Of a stretch of 64,000 nucleotides of DNA, positions 54,132-64,000 are shown piece after piece; the stretch's first letter is position 1; every line of letters begins with the position of its first letter. A model generated the notes under the pieces. It ran no database searches, was not told the origin of the DNA, and saw nothing but the letters and a program-made list of their open reading frames with translations. The DNA is taken from positions 38,424,826 through 38,488,825 of the forward strand of contig JAJEKV010000001.1 in the NCBI GenBank assembly GCA_021234155.1, in the 5' to 3' direction. The DNA comes from Isoetes taiwanensis (Eukaryota; Streptophyta; Lycopodiopsida; Isoetales; Isoetaceae). A program made the position numbers and the translations under genes.

Positions 54132-54894
54132 CACTACTACAGAATAGGCAGTTTGCGACGTCATTTGCGACGTCTTTGCGACGTAACGAGAACATCAAAC
54201 GTCGCATGCACATGCTTTAATAACGAGAACATGCTTTAGTAACGAGAACATCAAACGTCGTCGCAAATGACGTCGCCGTGGATTCGTCGCAGCGCGACGT
54301 CACGTCCCATGTGCGACGTCACGTCCCATGTGCGACGTATTAGCGACGTCATGGACGTCCCAAATACGTACAAAATATGTCCTTATGACGTTTTACAGAC
54401 GTCCGCTCATATGTTGCTAAGACGTACATATATGTGCGTCCAAAATGTTTTTTCGTGGACTTGAACCCCTAACCTTTAGCTAACAAACCTGAGGCCTTAC
54501 CAACACCTCAATAACTTATATTTGTATTTATTTTGTATTTATTCTTAAAGTCGCAATGAGACGTTGCAGTTGCAACGTTTCACGTTGTAATGACGTTGCA
54601 CTTGCGACGTGGCACGTACAATATGCAACGTAACACGTTTCACATGCGACGTCACACGTTGCACCTGCGACGTGACACGTCGCTTAACTTTTAACGGCCA
54701 CATTGCCATGTCAGCTGCCACATAGGATACCTTTGCGACGTCTGACCAAACGTTTCAATAGCGACGTGGGACGTTGCACATGCGACGTCGTTTGAATTTT
54801 GCGCGACGTCTTTAGAACGCGCGCGAATTTTGCGACGTGGACGTTTCAAATACGCCGCAAACTGACGTCGCAAACAACCCATTCTCTAGTAGTG
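54132..54894. mobile_element. 763-bp CACTA-type MITE with CTT target duplication
   Basis: Left end CACTACTACAGAATAGGC, right end (reverse complement) CACTACTAGAGAATGGGT, both followed inward by TTTGCGACGTCA. CTT stands on both sides (54129-54131 and 54895-54897), the 3-bp duplication expected for CACTA. More than fifteen TGCGACGT-type words crowd both subterminal regions, as do transposase-binding repeats in this superfamily. The middle (54440-54530) holds a tRNA-like sequence. No transposase. Confidence 0.9.
54462..54522 (-). other. tRNA-like sequence inside the CACTA MITE
   Basis: The minus strand reads GGTGTTGGTAAGGCCTCAGG, then GCTAAAGGTTAGGGGTTCAA and GTCC: D-arm-like and T-arm-like (GGTTCAAGTCC) boxes at about tRNA spacing. 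Confidence 0.5.
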
Positions 54895-54897
54895 CTT

Positions 54898-56146
54898 TTC
54901 TCTCATCCATTGCGGGATCACAAGTTGCCAACAATATCTCCATATTGGCAACTAACAAGAACTTTAGTTGACTCATTTGCAAAATGTAGAGGCCAACCTG
55001 TCCTTTTTATTTGGCATGATGCTGCCATGCTATGACAGCATAGAAGAGCATGGCACATATTGATATATTTATGCCTGCATATTGATTTAAGCATTTGAAT
55101 ACAAGCACTACAGATTTGAAGATTCTCATCCCTAAAGATCACAAGTAGACACTTGCTTGAAGAGCCAAGGAGAGGATATTCATTGAGGATCACACAAGCA
55201 AAGCAAGGAAATAAGATTCATGCAAAAGCAATTTGAAGATTGGAAGACCCCTCAAGTTGACTTGGTATGTGGTTCATTTTGAGTTCTTGGCATGAGCATA
55301 TGGTTCATCTCTAGAGTTCATCACTTTATTCCCATTCAAAACATCCTACTTGCCTCATATTCCATGTCTCACCTTCATATCCCATAACAAACTTGGCAAA
55401 TAGCCTTTTCTCTAGTCAAAACATATCATTCATGCACCATTCACACCTTACACACTCATCATGCCACCACCATCTTGAGGAAGCAAAAAAATTCGGCTCA
55501 ATTTGGCCTCTCACATGATCTAAGGTCATATTCTCTCTCTAAAATTCAAAGTAGAGAGAGAAAATGAACAAATGCAAAAGGGAAGCATGAAAATTTCAAA
55601 CAATCAAGTATATTACACAAAAATTGCAAGTCTATGTGCACTAGTGCCAAATTGATCCATGTCACCACCCAAAATTGCCAAATCACCATCCACATCACCA
55701 CCATTTGCCATGTCATCACACACATGTCACCCTTCATAAAAAAAATTTCTTTCAAAATGTTGACCTAAGTAAATTCATTTTGACACTTAAGGGGACATGT
55801 CATCATTATATTATGCCACATCATCATTAATGCCTCCACATCATCACACACGTGTCACACACTCTTCAAAAGTTTTGACTAGAAAAAAGACATTTTGCCA
55901 ACTTGTTTGACACATCATCATCCCATATTGCCATGTCATCCTCCACTTGCCAACTCACCATGCCAACTTGCCACACCATCACATTTTGTTCCATCTTGAG
56001 TTAAATAAACCAAATATTCCTTTTGCAAAAAAAAGATTCCTCCATGTCATGGGGCATCAAAAAATATTCTATGTGAAAAAAAAGAATTTTCAAAAAAGAC
56101 CTTATATTGACCTTCATTTTTAAGTTCTTGGGAACCGTGCCAAAGG

Positions 56147-56181
<35 letters not shown>

Positions 56182-57700
56182 TATCTACCCCCCCCCCCCC
56201 GCCCCAAGTCACTCATCCCATCTAGTCTGCCTCCACCACGTGGTGTCTCCAGGCATTGAGCTGGCAACGGGCCAGACATCACGTGGAGACAGCACGCAAT
56301 ATTAGAAATACACATCAGATCAGGCATTTTATACACGAGCTGCCACTCTAAACTCGATTCATGCCAAGATTTGGCCTTATCTTTGAAATCAACCATCTAA
56401 TCATGCCAAAACACTCCCGGATCTACTCATTCCAGGCCAAGAACTTCAGAATGAAACTAAAAGACAAACATATGAGCCGAATTTGCCAAGAATGTGCCGG
56501 AAACAGGGGATTAAGAAGAGGAAATTATGCTTAGACAATTTTCGAGGGCTTTGGACACATGAATTGACCGAGATCTCTCTCTCTGAGACCGGTTTGAATT
56601 ACTTATCTTGAATCTTGCCTTCCTTGCCTCAGGATCGATGGATTACCTGATGCAACATGATTATTTGTTCTTTTGAAGACGAATTTTGATCCTGTGCCCA
56701 AGACCATAGAGCTTGGAAATCTGTTTAATGACTGTGTGATATTGATGTGAATAAAAATCCGATCCTTGGTGTAACAACTGAGTATCAACTTTCCAAACAA
56801 GGTAACAACAAAGAGGTGAAATTATCTTTGAAGGTAATTTGTTTATAAGGAACATACCACGGATTTATATTTACATCCTATTTTGTGCTGTAGATTCAAT
56901 CCCAAAACATATCTAGATTAAGATGCATTTTATATCAATTAGTTTGAGCATAAAAGAGGTTCTGTGGTTGCAAATAGAACAAGTGCATTTACAGAGAATA
57001 GTTCATCTAGGAGAAAGCACAAAAGCTGGAAAAATACATAAAAAGAGCATTCTAAACTTGCTGTTTACATAAATCTTGCTTGTCTTTGCATTTCTCAAGT
57101 TGAAAAGTTGCATTCTCAAGTTTTTACCTGCATTTCTGATCGAACAAGCACTCCTCCCTTGATTGCAGACCCTTATAAGTTGCAAAGTACATTTAGAATT
57201 CAGAAAAGATCGCCAAGAAATCAATTTGCCAAACTCTGCTTTCTGTTTTAGCACTGTAACAGTCAGTCTGGCCAAATCTCAAATTTCAAGGTTTTCTGCA
57301 TCTGTTTTCGCAAAAACAGAGTTTGATCCTTGTGTATAGACACATCAGAGAGAGAATCAAGCATCAGAACACAAAAAGAACTCATATCATTCGATCTGCA
57401 AGAAATTGCTCTCTGCCAGGGATATTGGCTTATTTTTAACCCAGACAGAAGTGCGTGTTTGAGTGATCTGTGCTATTCTTTTGGCATCTGACTTTTGGCC
57501 TAGCATTTCTCAAGACTTTAAGTGGCTGTAACATCTGAAATCATGATTAGATCTTTCTTTGCTTGCAAATGGCATCATTTTTTCTGGGGCAGTCTTTTTT
57601 CTGATTCGGGAAAGCAGTTCTAAACTTGTGTTCAAGCTATATTTTTGGGATTTTCTCACATAGAGTGTGGTCATGTTCCTTTTATGGATCATCCCCCTAG
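54898..57700. other. AT-rich DNA, no recognised gene
   Basis: 55600-56000 repeats words such as TTGCCATGTCATC and CCACATCATCACACA in a loose way. A run of 30 A (56149-56178) is followed by a C-run (56188-56200), perhaps a retroposon tail. 56400-57600 shows minus-strand exon-like pieces without a recognised family. Confidence 0.4.
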
Positions 57701-59371
57701 AGCATGATACACACTCTGTAACACATAATGATTGCTTACGTTGAAACCCCCACAGCAATGTCAATACTTTACTCTAATTTATCTAGAGCACAAGCTTTAG
57801 TATTATTTTATGCCAAACTTCACCGCCCATATGGCAGTGATTATTTGTCTGCACCACACGCCTGTCAAATTGACAGCCATAACGGTCCAATGGCATCAAA
57901 CCATTGTTGACTAGTCATCTCCTTCTAAGGTATCTAGATATGGTTCTCCTTTAATATGTTTTCAACGTTCATGATCGATTTTCGTTACTCCGACCCTTGA
58001 AGTGTGTTGATTATTAATTTCAACATTGCTCATCGACTATACACGTGATACAACGCACACAATTCACCCTTTGGTTGTGAGCCTTATTTCGTAGGGTCAC
58101 CAACCATTTACTCCTTCAGATACTCTTTAACCCTTTTGTTGGCTTCTAGGCTACTATTATATGTCGTATTATATACATGTCTATGTTATAAGGCTACAGC
58201 TATCCGTTAGATTTTCCCTTATGTCTTTTAACCCACAAAGTTGGGGGCTATGATCCAACGTTGTCATACACCCCAGAAATATTAGTCATTGGGTTCTTCT
58301 GTCATGACGTCATGCCGTTGTTGTAGTATTACAAATGACTTGGCATCCTCGTCTAAGCCATAGTCATGCTCTACGTTAGCAAGTGAGCCTTCGTAACAAT
58401 CGTAAGTTACATAGAGTCATCAGGGCGCCTGCCTTGCATTTTGTAAGCCTTCCCAAAATACCTGCGTCTGATATAACCGAGGCAATTATTTTCCTGTTAC
58501 CCCCGCTTGTATCAATGCTCGAGCCCTATATGTTCTAACTTACACCTCCATGTAACCCATGGGGTTCATCTCTGTCTGATCCGGGTATGGATCATGTGGG
58601 AGATCTAGTCTTTGGTGTTTATGCAAGACACGTTCGAGCTTCTAGCAGGTAATGCTATTCGCTACCCATCCTGGAATTGTACTATTGTACTATTCAACCC
58701 CATCATCTTGGGCTTTATTCTATTGTCCGTTCCGTTGACATTTATTTCAAGTCCCAACTACAACATCCTACCTTAACATGCAACCGATTCACTGTTGTTT
58801 GCACATTCTAGACATACTCCAGACCCTTCGTTGGTCAGTTTGGGATGCACTCATCTTTCTCTCCTCATGTCACTGCATATAGATTACCTTTCCAAGATGT
58901 TCATCGTATGTGAATATAGTACATGCATAGTAAATATATGTTCTCATTCCACACTACTAGAGCTCTACTCTAACTTAGCTAAAGTGTAACCTTGGTAGTT
59001 CCTTGAAACAAAACCCATTGCCTATATACCTTTATATGTGGCTGAGCCACCGACTTCTATAGACTCATATCTGCAATCCATATTGGATTTATTCTAATAT
59101 CTTTTGAGCTTCCCATGCATCACAACGTTAAATTTCATATCAACTCTGCATTGAATTTTCCACCACTTTTTAGCAATTTGTTAAGTATTTGCTAATTCCT
59201 TCCAAGTTGTTTGAATTCTCAGACTATCTCGTACCCTTCGGTCCTATGCTGCCTTCCTTAAGGAGGGGAGACTTCTCCTTGTAATATGTGATGTGTAGCC
59301 ACAGTGTAACCCGTAATTCTCCTAGACTTTTCTAGATGCTGAGGACAACATCATTTTTAAGGAGGGGAGAA
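57701..59371 (+). other. Probable internal region of a decayed Gypsy-type LTR element
   Basis: No protein motif is readable. Its only support is that it runs into a polypurine tract and LTR start. A partial copy of the tract (TTAAGGAGGGGAGACTTC) also occurs at about 59259. Confidence 0.3.
59356..59371 (+). other. Polypurine tract
   Basis: TTAAGGAGGGGAGAA directly before TGTGACATTCC, the usual plant Ty3/Gypsy junction for second-strand priming. Confidence 0.7.
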
Positions 59372-60730
59372 TGTGACATTCCATATATTTATACGTCTTT
59401 TTAGGTATAAATACATGACACATCACTATAAATAATTAATGGTGCATTAATTATTCATAAGCTAAAGTTAGCTATGTTAACATTAATATTAAGGTGAAAA
59501 CCTAACCCTAAATCCTAATTCGAATTTAGGGCTTAACCTAATGAAAAGGATAAAATACTAAATTACTTATTGATAACTAATTAAGGATGGATACTTGGCC
59601 CAAATCGATTGGGCAAGGGATACTTATTCCACCCCAATTTGCCCTAATTCGATTTGGGGGCAATTGGAGAAGGAGGAGGAGCTTATTCAACCAGCAGGGC
59701 ATGGAGAACCTGAGAGATGGGAGATCTAGCTCAGATACCAGTTAGAAGACTTAGTTAGCTTGAGATTCTAGTTAAGAACTAACCCTTGCTTGTTAGATGG
59801 ATGATTAATTTCTCTATTTATGAGATTATGATGGATATATCAGATACGAATGCTCGCATTCTGTTCCTGGGTAAAAGGGGGAGTATAGAACTAAAGGCCA
59901 TCTAGGATTAGATATGCTTCTAACTAGAACCCCTTAAATCCCATTAGGTGCGGCCCGCGCACAAGAACCCACCTGGCTGTGGATGTTATGTTGTGATTCA
60001 GCATGAAACGGGGGTGGGATCTTGCCTAGCATGGCTACAAGATTCCTATAGTATGCTAGGCTTATAGAGGGTCACTGAAACGGCTGGGTATGAATCTGAC
60101 ACTCCCTGGGTCCCAAGATATGTGCCTATAGGGACGTCCTGGGCTCGAACGGGCTCGATGAGCCGGCCTTTAGATTTAGGGGAGTAAGTCGGGTATGCAG
60201 GGGCTGCTGATGTGGCACGTGTCCTCTAGCATACCCAGGGATCCGTTGTGCTCGGGGAGGGAACACCTCCCTAACCTGCCTCATCGGACTGGGGAGATGT
60301 AACTCAGAGTAGTCTCATCGGGTGATTCCATGGGATTGCATCTCCGGAAGGCTACAGTCACGCCATAGCATTTCAGCCTATCTGCAAAGTCTGCACAGGA
60401 GGGGCGGATGGAATGGACTACTCTAGCCATTGTTCTATGCCAGCCAACGCCATTGTCATGATTTTGTCTGTTGTTAGCTAGAGGCTCTGGCTATCAGTTG
60501 ACCCCCATGAGTTTGAGCCCGGGGTAGAAGCCTCATTTAGGGTGCATTTTCTTTGATATGATGGTATTCTGTTATTATAAGTATTGATGATGATGGGCCA
60601 CCCTTCGTGGTGGCATATTATTTATTTGTATTGTTGCCAGGTGCTAACATGTATATACGCTTCCCATAGAAGGCGTGACGAATGACACCTCCGTGTCCTT
60701 CACCCGGACACTTGGCCATCACAAGTGGTC
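59372..60730 (+). other. 3' LTR of a Gypsy-type element (end uncertain)
   Basis: Starts TGTGACATTCCATATA. A TATA box (TATAAATA, 59406-59413) lies 35 bases in, unusually early. The end is unclear; a CA near 60724 (GGCCATCACA) is one option. No gene is seen in this stretch. Confidence 0.45.
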
Positions 60731-60879
60731 CGAGTCAGACGGAGGGCCTTTTTATGGTGATGGAGTCGCCATGGGAGGGGAATTTCCCGTATTTGTACGA
60801 TGGGAGCATCGTATGGATTCGGGGAGCATCACAATTTTGTAAGAAAATTCTTTGTTTATCTTCTGAAGAGTAAATCTCA

Positions 60880-62340
60880 GTGTTTCGAACACTTTCACTT
60901 GTTTAAAAATACCGTTGAGAAGCATACATGCCAACAGATTTTGACCATTCAATAAGACAATGGAGGAGAGTTTTGTTCTAACGCTTTTGAAGCATTCTTG
61001 CTTACACATGCTATTGAGCACCAGCTTACAACTCCATATATCCCGGAGCACACACTTCTGGGGCGAAGCAATCGTGACCTCTGCTATTTGATGGATCGAG
61101 TCCCACATGCAAGTCTTTTGTTCAAGGTCCCAGAAGCATTGTGGCGAAGTAAAACTCCATCTCTTGTTCATGCTAAGTGTTTGGATGTAGAGATTTTGTG
61201 AAGTTACGATTATCTGCATCAAAGATAGATACACAAACTCGAAATTGCATGTTTTTAGGCTATTGCAACAATAGGAAAGCATTCAAATTTCTGGAGTTGG
61301 AGACCGACAAGCTAATATTGAGTTGCCATGCTCAATTTAATAAATTCGAGCCTTGTTTCCCCAAATCTACCATTGTTACTTCCACTTTCATCATTTTACC
61401 TGATGAATAGTGTCCCCAGCTAATTCTGTCATGCTCCCTGCATTGCCAAATTTGCCTTTGTCCCATGTGTTTCCACAAAGTGATATTGATCCCACAGATC
61501 CAGATGTATCGAAAGATGATCTTCTGCATGAACTGCTTGAGTTTCCTTGTAAGAAAACACTTATGTCTCTCATCCTATACGAGCTAGAAAACCTCCATCA
61601 TGGCTAAATGACTATGGTCAGAGGATTTCATTGTTGAACCACACAGTTTTAAAGTGTCCACAAAAAGTGCACAACATGCACGATGGTTGAAGGTCATGGA
61701 TCAAGAACTGAGCTCCATAACATAGGCAGAAACATGGACTCTTGTTCTCTGACCTGCAGATAAAACCATTGTTGGTTCTAGATGGGTGTATAAAATCAAA
61801 TACAAATGTGATGGAAGTATTGACAGGTTTAAGACACGCTTTGTAACTAAAGTTTTCACTCAGATACCTGGAGTTGACTTTGATAGGACATTTGTTCTTG
61901 TGATCAAAATTACCACCATTCGACACTGGCACCAATTATATGTTACTAATGCCTTTCTTCATGGAGTTACAGGAGGAAGTTTACATTGAGCAACCTGAAG
62001 GATTTGAGAGAGGACTTGTTTGCAAACTTCATAGGGCGTCATATCGATTGAGACAATCTTTAAGGACCTGGTACTTTAAACTTTACAACACCCTCCTGAG
62101 TCTACAATTTCAATTAAGCAGCAGATCCTAGTCTCTATTTTTTGCCTTCAACCCAATCCTATCTTTATCATATACTATATTGATGATTAGTCGTCATTGC
62201 CTCACATGGATCAGATTTGCTATCTAAAATGACAGTTACATGACCATTTTAGGATGCGTGATCTTGGCTCCATCCATCATTTTCTTGGCCTCCAGATTCA
62301 TTATGATAGAGACCTTGGACTCCCGGGAGTATCGCCAAAG
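60880..62340 (+). pseudogene. Ty1/Copia pol relic: integrase end and reverse transcriptase
   Basis: Integrase: DNGGEFCSN (second catalytic Asp), LTHAIEHQLTTPYIPEH, CMFLGYCNNRKAFKFLEL. Reverse transcriptase: GSRWVYKIKYKCDGSIDRFK, TQIPGVDFDRTF, YVTNAFLHG (DVTNAFLHG normally), YIEQPEGFE, LVCKLHRASYRLRQS, and MRDLGSIHHFLGLQIH. The order is Copia (integrase before RT). Many stops and frame changes make it inactive. Confidence 0.85.
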
Positions 62341-63070
62341 TAAGTCATATGTACCATGTGCGTGGATGATAAGGGTTTTCTTTTTTTTGTCCAATATATC
62401 ATATACGTACGAGTAAAATAAGGTTATTTGGTTTTGAATCCATATTCGTACGACTAGGAGTCGTTGTTGGTGAGATAGAACTTCTCGTATAGCACAAGAT
62501 GGGGTTAATCTTCTAATTTCTAGCTAGGAAGGAGTAGGTCTTGGAACATGATAGATTCATAGTTTAACTACAAAAGTCTTTGAGTTATATATTAACTTAG
62601 GATCATGAAAACCTTTTCAATACATACTCATACTCAACAAATCATTCTTTAACTCTTTAGTTCACCTTAATCTATTATCCATAATTCGTTTGCAATATTT
62701 ATACGATACGGGGTATGTAATATGTTAAGATGCGTTTTGTATTTATACGAGAAGGATCATTGGTACTACAAAAAAATATCATATAAATACGATATGGGGT
62801 AGACAAAAGTTGGAAACAATACGTATCATATGGGGTTTGCTTAGAGAATTATATGAAGGGATTTTTTTGGACCCTAATAACGCACATGGCGTATCCATAT
62901 ATAGAGAGCTAACACCCGCGGGGGATCACTCTTTATTTACCAAGAAAAATACATGTCTGATTTGTTACACAGACTTTGCCTTTCAAATTGCAATACTATT
63001 GTTATAATTTGCCCTTTGTCTATCTACATGATCATTAAAGAAATATTATTATAACTCTAAATTTTGCTGC
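62341..63070. other. Insert within the Copia RT relic
   Basis: The Copia frame stops after FLGLQIH near 62300-62340 and resumes at TRPDLSLTIFKLSQF near 63080. The ~730 bp between do not read as Copia and have ATACGATA/GATACGGGG and CGTACGA words. I could not find terminal repeats. Confidence 0.45.
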
Positions 63071-63074
63071 AATC

Positions 63075-63625
63075 TCTACTCGACCGGATCTTTCCCTAAC
63101 TATTTTCAAGCTTAGCCAATTTTTCATTGATCCCAGAAATGCCCATTGCGATTCACTGAAATGTTGTTTACATTATATCGCCGGGTTCCCTGAAGTTGGA
63201 AATTCACTACAATGCTAAAGGAAATTCAGAAATCGTTGGCTATTCAGATTCTCATTTTGGAGGGATGGAGGGGATGCATACAGGAAGTCCACCACATGTT
63301 ATTCATTCATGTTGGCAGATGGAACAATAAGTTGGAACAGTAAGAAGTAGTATTGTGTGGTTCAATCCACCACATAAGTCGAATACTATGCAATTGTCAG
63401 TGCATTCAATGAGGGATTATGGTTACAAAGGGTTGATAACCAAAGTGCTATCCGGATATCTTATGACCCAGTTCTCCACAAAAGAAGGCATATCCAAAGT
63501 TTTCTAAGTTTGTGAAGATGCTAGATCTGCAAGAAGATCTTTCAACTTGATGGTGGTCGCAAATGCAAGACTTTTTTTTTTCCCCAATTTTCATGTTTTC
63601 AGTTGTTTTAAACTTTTAAATTCAT
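63075..63625 (+). pseudogene. Copia RT end and RNase H relic
   Basis: Reads TRPDLSLTIFKLSQFFIDP, YIAGFPE, then KSTTCYSFMLADGTISWNSK, VEYYAIVSAFNEGLWLQ and NQSAIRIS, the RNase H end of Copia pol (DRKSTTGY..., EAEY, NQSAI normally). Several stops. Confidence 0.82.
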
Positions 63626-63868
63626 GGGGGGATGTTGGAACAATTAAATTAAGCAATTGTAAGTTTTAAGGCATGTTTTATGGAAATGGTCAAGGTTTTG
63701 AATTGTGCCTAAACTTGTGACACAAATTATGTGAACATCTGTACTTAAACCAAGTGAGGGGATCGATCTAATATAAGTTTCAGGAGCTTGATCATATCAA
63801 TATTCTTTCTGTTAAGTTCATTGTTTGATCTTTTGTTCGATTTTTCTATAATCTACTTGAATAGTTCA
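63626..63868 (+). other. Polypurine tract and 3' LTR of the Copia element
   Basis: GGGGGGA at 63626-63632 is followed by TGTTGGAACA, a very common Copia LTR start. A plausible end is TAGTTCA at about 63868, giving about 236 bp. The 5' LTR was not found in the window. Confidence 0.6.
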
Positions 63869-63871
63869 AAC

Positions 63872-64000
63872 ATGGAAAAGAGAAGAAAGCGGTATTGGGA
63901 TGATGCTGATATCTTTGCGGACAGAGAAGAGAGTTTCGAGAGGGAAAGCAGCGCAGATGAGTTCGTCTATGCAGCTAGTGGAGTTCGATCATCGCCTCCA
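63872..64000 (+). CDS. Open frame running off the right edge
   Basis: Forty-three codons from ATG without a stop: MEKRRKRYWDDADIFADREE then SFERESSADEFVYAASGV. Highly charged, with a basic N-terminus and acidic stretch. It begins just after the probable LTR end. It could be a host exon, or the first ORF of a neighbouring element. No family recognised. Confidence 0.35.
   Translation, partial: MEKRRKRYWDDADIFADREESFERESSADEFVYAASGVRSSPP

Noticed and set aside
59259-59280. A second polypurine tract and LTR start
   Set aside because: TTAAGGAGGGGAGA occurs but is followed by CTTCTCC and not by a TG-type LTR start.

Overview
The window looks like nuclear DNA of a plant (streptophyte) with a large, transposon-rich genome. 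The grounds are Ty1/Copia elements with a tRNA-iMet primer-binding site, Ty3/Gypsy and plant-type LINE relics, CACTA and Harbinger-type short elements, GT-AG introns, and one exon that matches plant APE2. A fern, lycophyte or other large-genome non-flowering plant would fit, but the sequence does not settle this. Almost everything is mobile-element sequence in various stages of decay. No prokaryotic features, rRNA genes or CRISPR arrays were seen.

Layout. 1-2090: start of a Copia element on the minus strand (gag, primer-binding site, probable LTR). 2091-5765: a broken multi-exon gene with a degenerate DNA-methyltransferase-like segment and an FCP1/NIF-type phosphatase domain; its two introns each carry a cluster of the same short palindrome. 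5815-9030: a LINE relic split by a poly(A) retroelement and by a 0.9 kb inverted-repeat element. 9040-15100: tandem repeats, a second copy of the poly(A) retroelement, and a duplicated gene fragment. 15180-20900: repeat-rich DNA around a 5'-truncated minus-strand LINE. 23175-23393: the first coding exon of an APE2-type AP endonuclease, the best candidate host gene. 24939-30063: an L1-type LINE with both target-site duplications but an internal RT deletion. 30520-38790: low-complexity tracts, a Harbinger-type MITE, a tRNA-like/SINE head with a duplicated array, a His/Gly/Tyr/Asp-rich minus-strand ORF, hairpin elements and duplicated blocks.

38796-50607 is the most interesting unit: an 11.8 kb element bounded by 27-bp terminal inverted repeats (one mismatch) next to TA dinucleotides. 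It carries two convergent, decayed genes. The plus-strand gene looks like a large transposase of an unfamiliar family. The minus-strand gene is spliced, with a possibly BAH-like N-terminal region. A possible Ulp1-like protease fragment lies between them. Three arrays of a ~57-bp palindromic unit lie inside, and one array was split by a 3.75 kb CACTA-type element.

50613-64000: a Gypsy pol relic with a 92-bp duplication at the integrase catalytic Glu, a complete 763-bp CACTA-type MITE with a CTT target duplication, AT-rich DNA, a Gypsy-type polypurine tract with LTR start, a Copia pol relic with its 3' LTR, and a new open frame running off the right edge. All domain names are from reading motifs by eye; no database search was possible.
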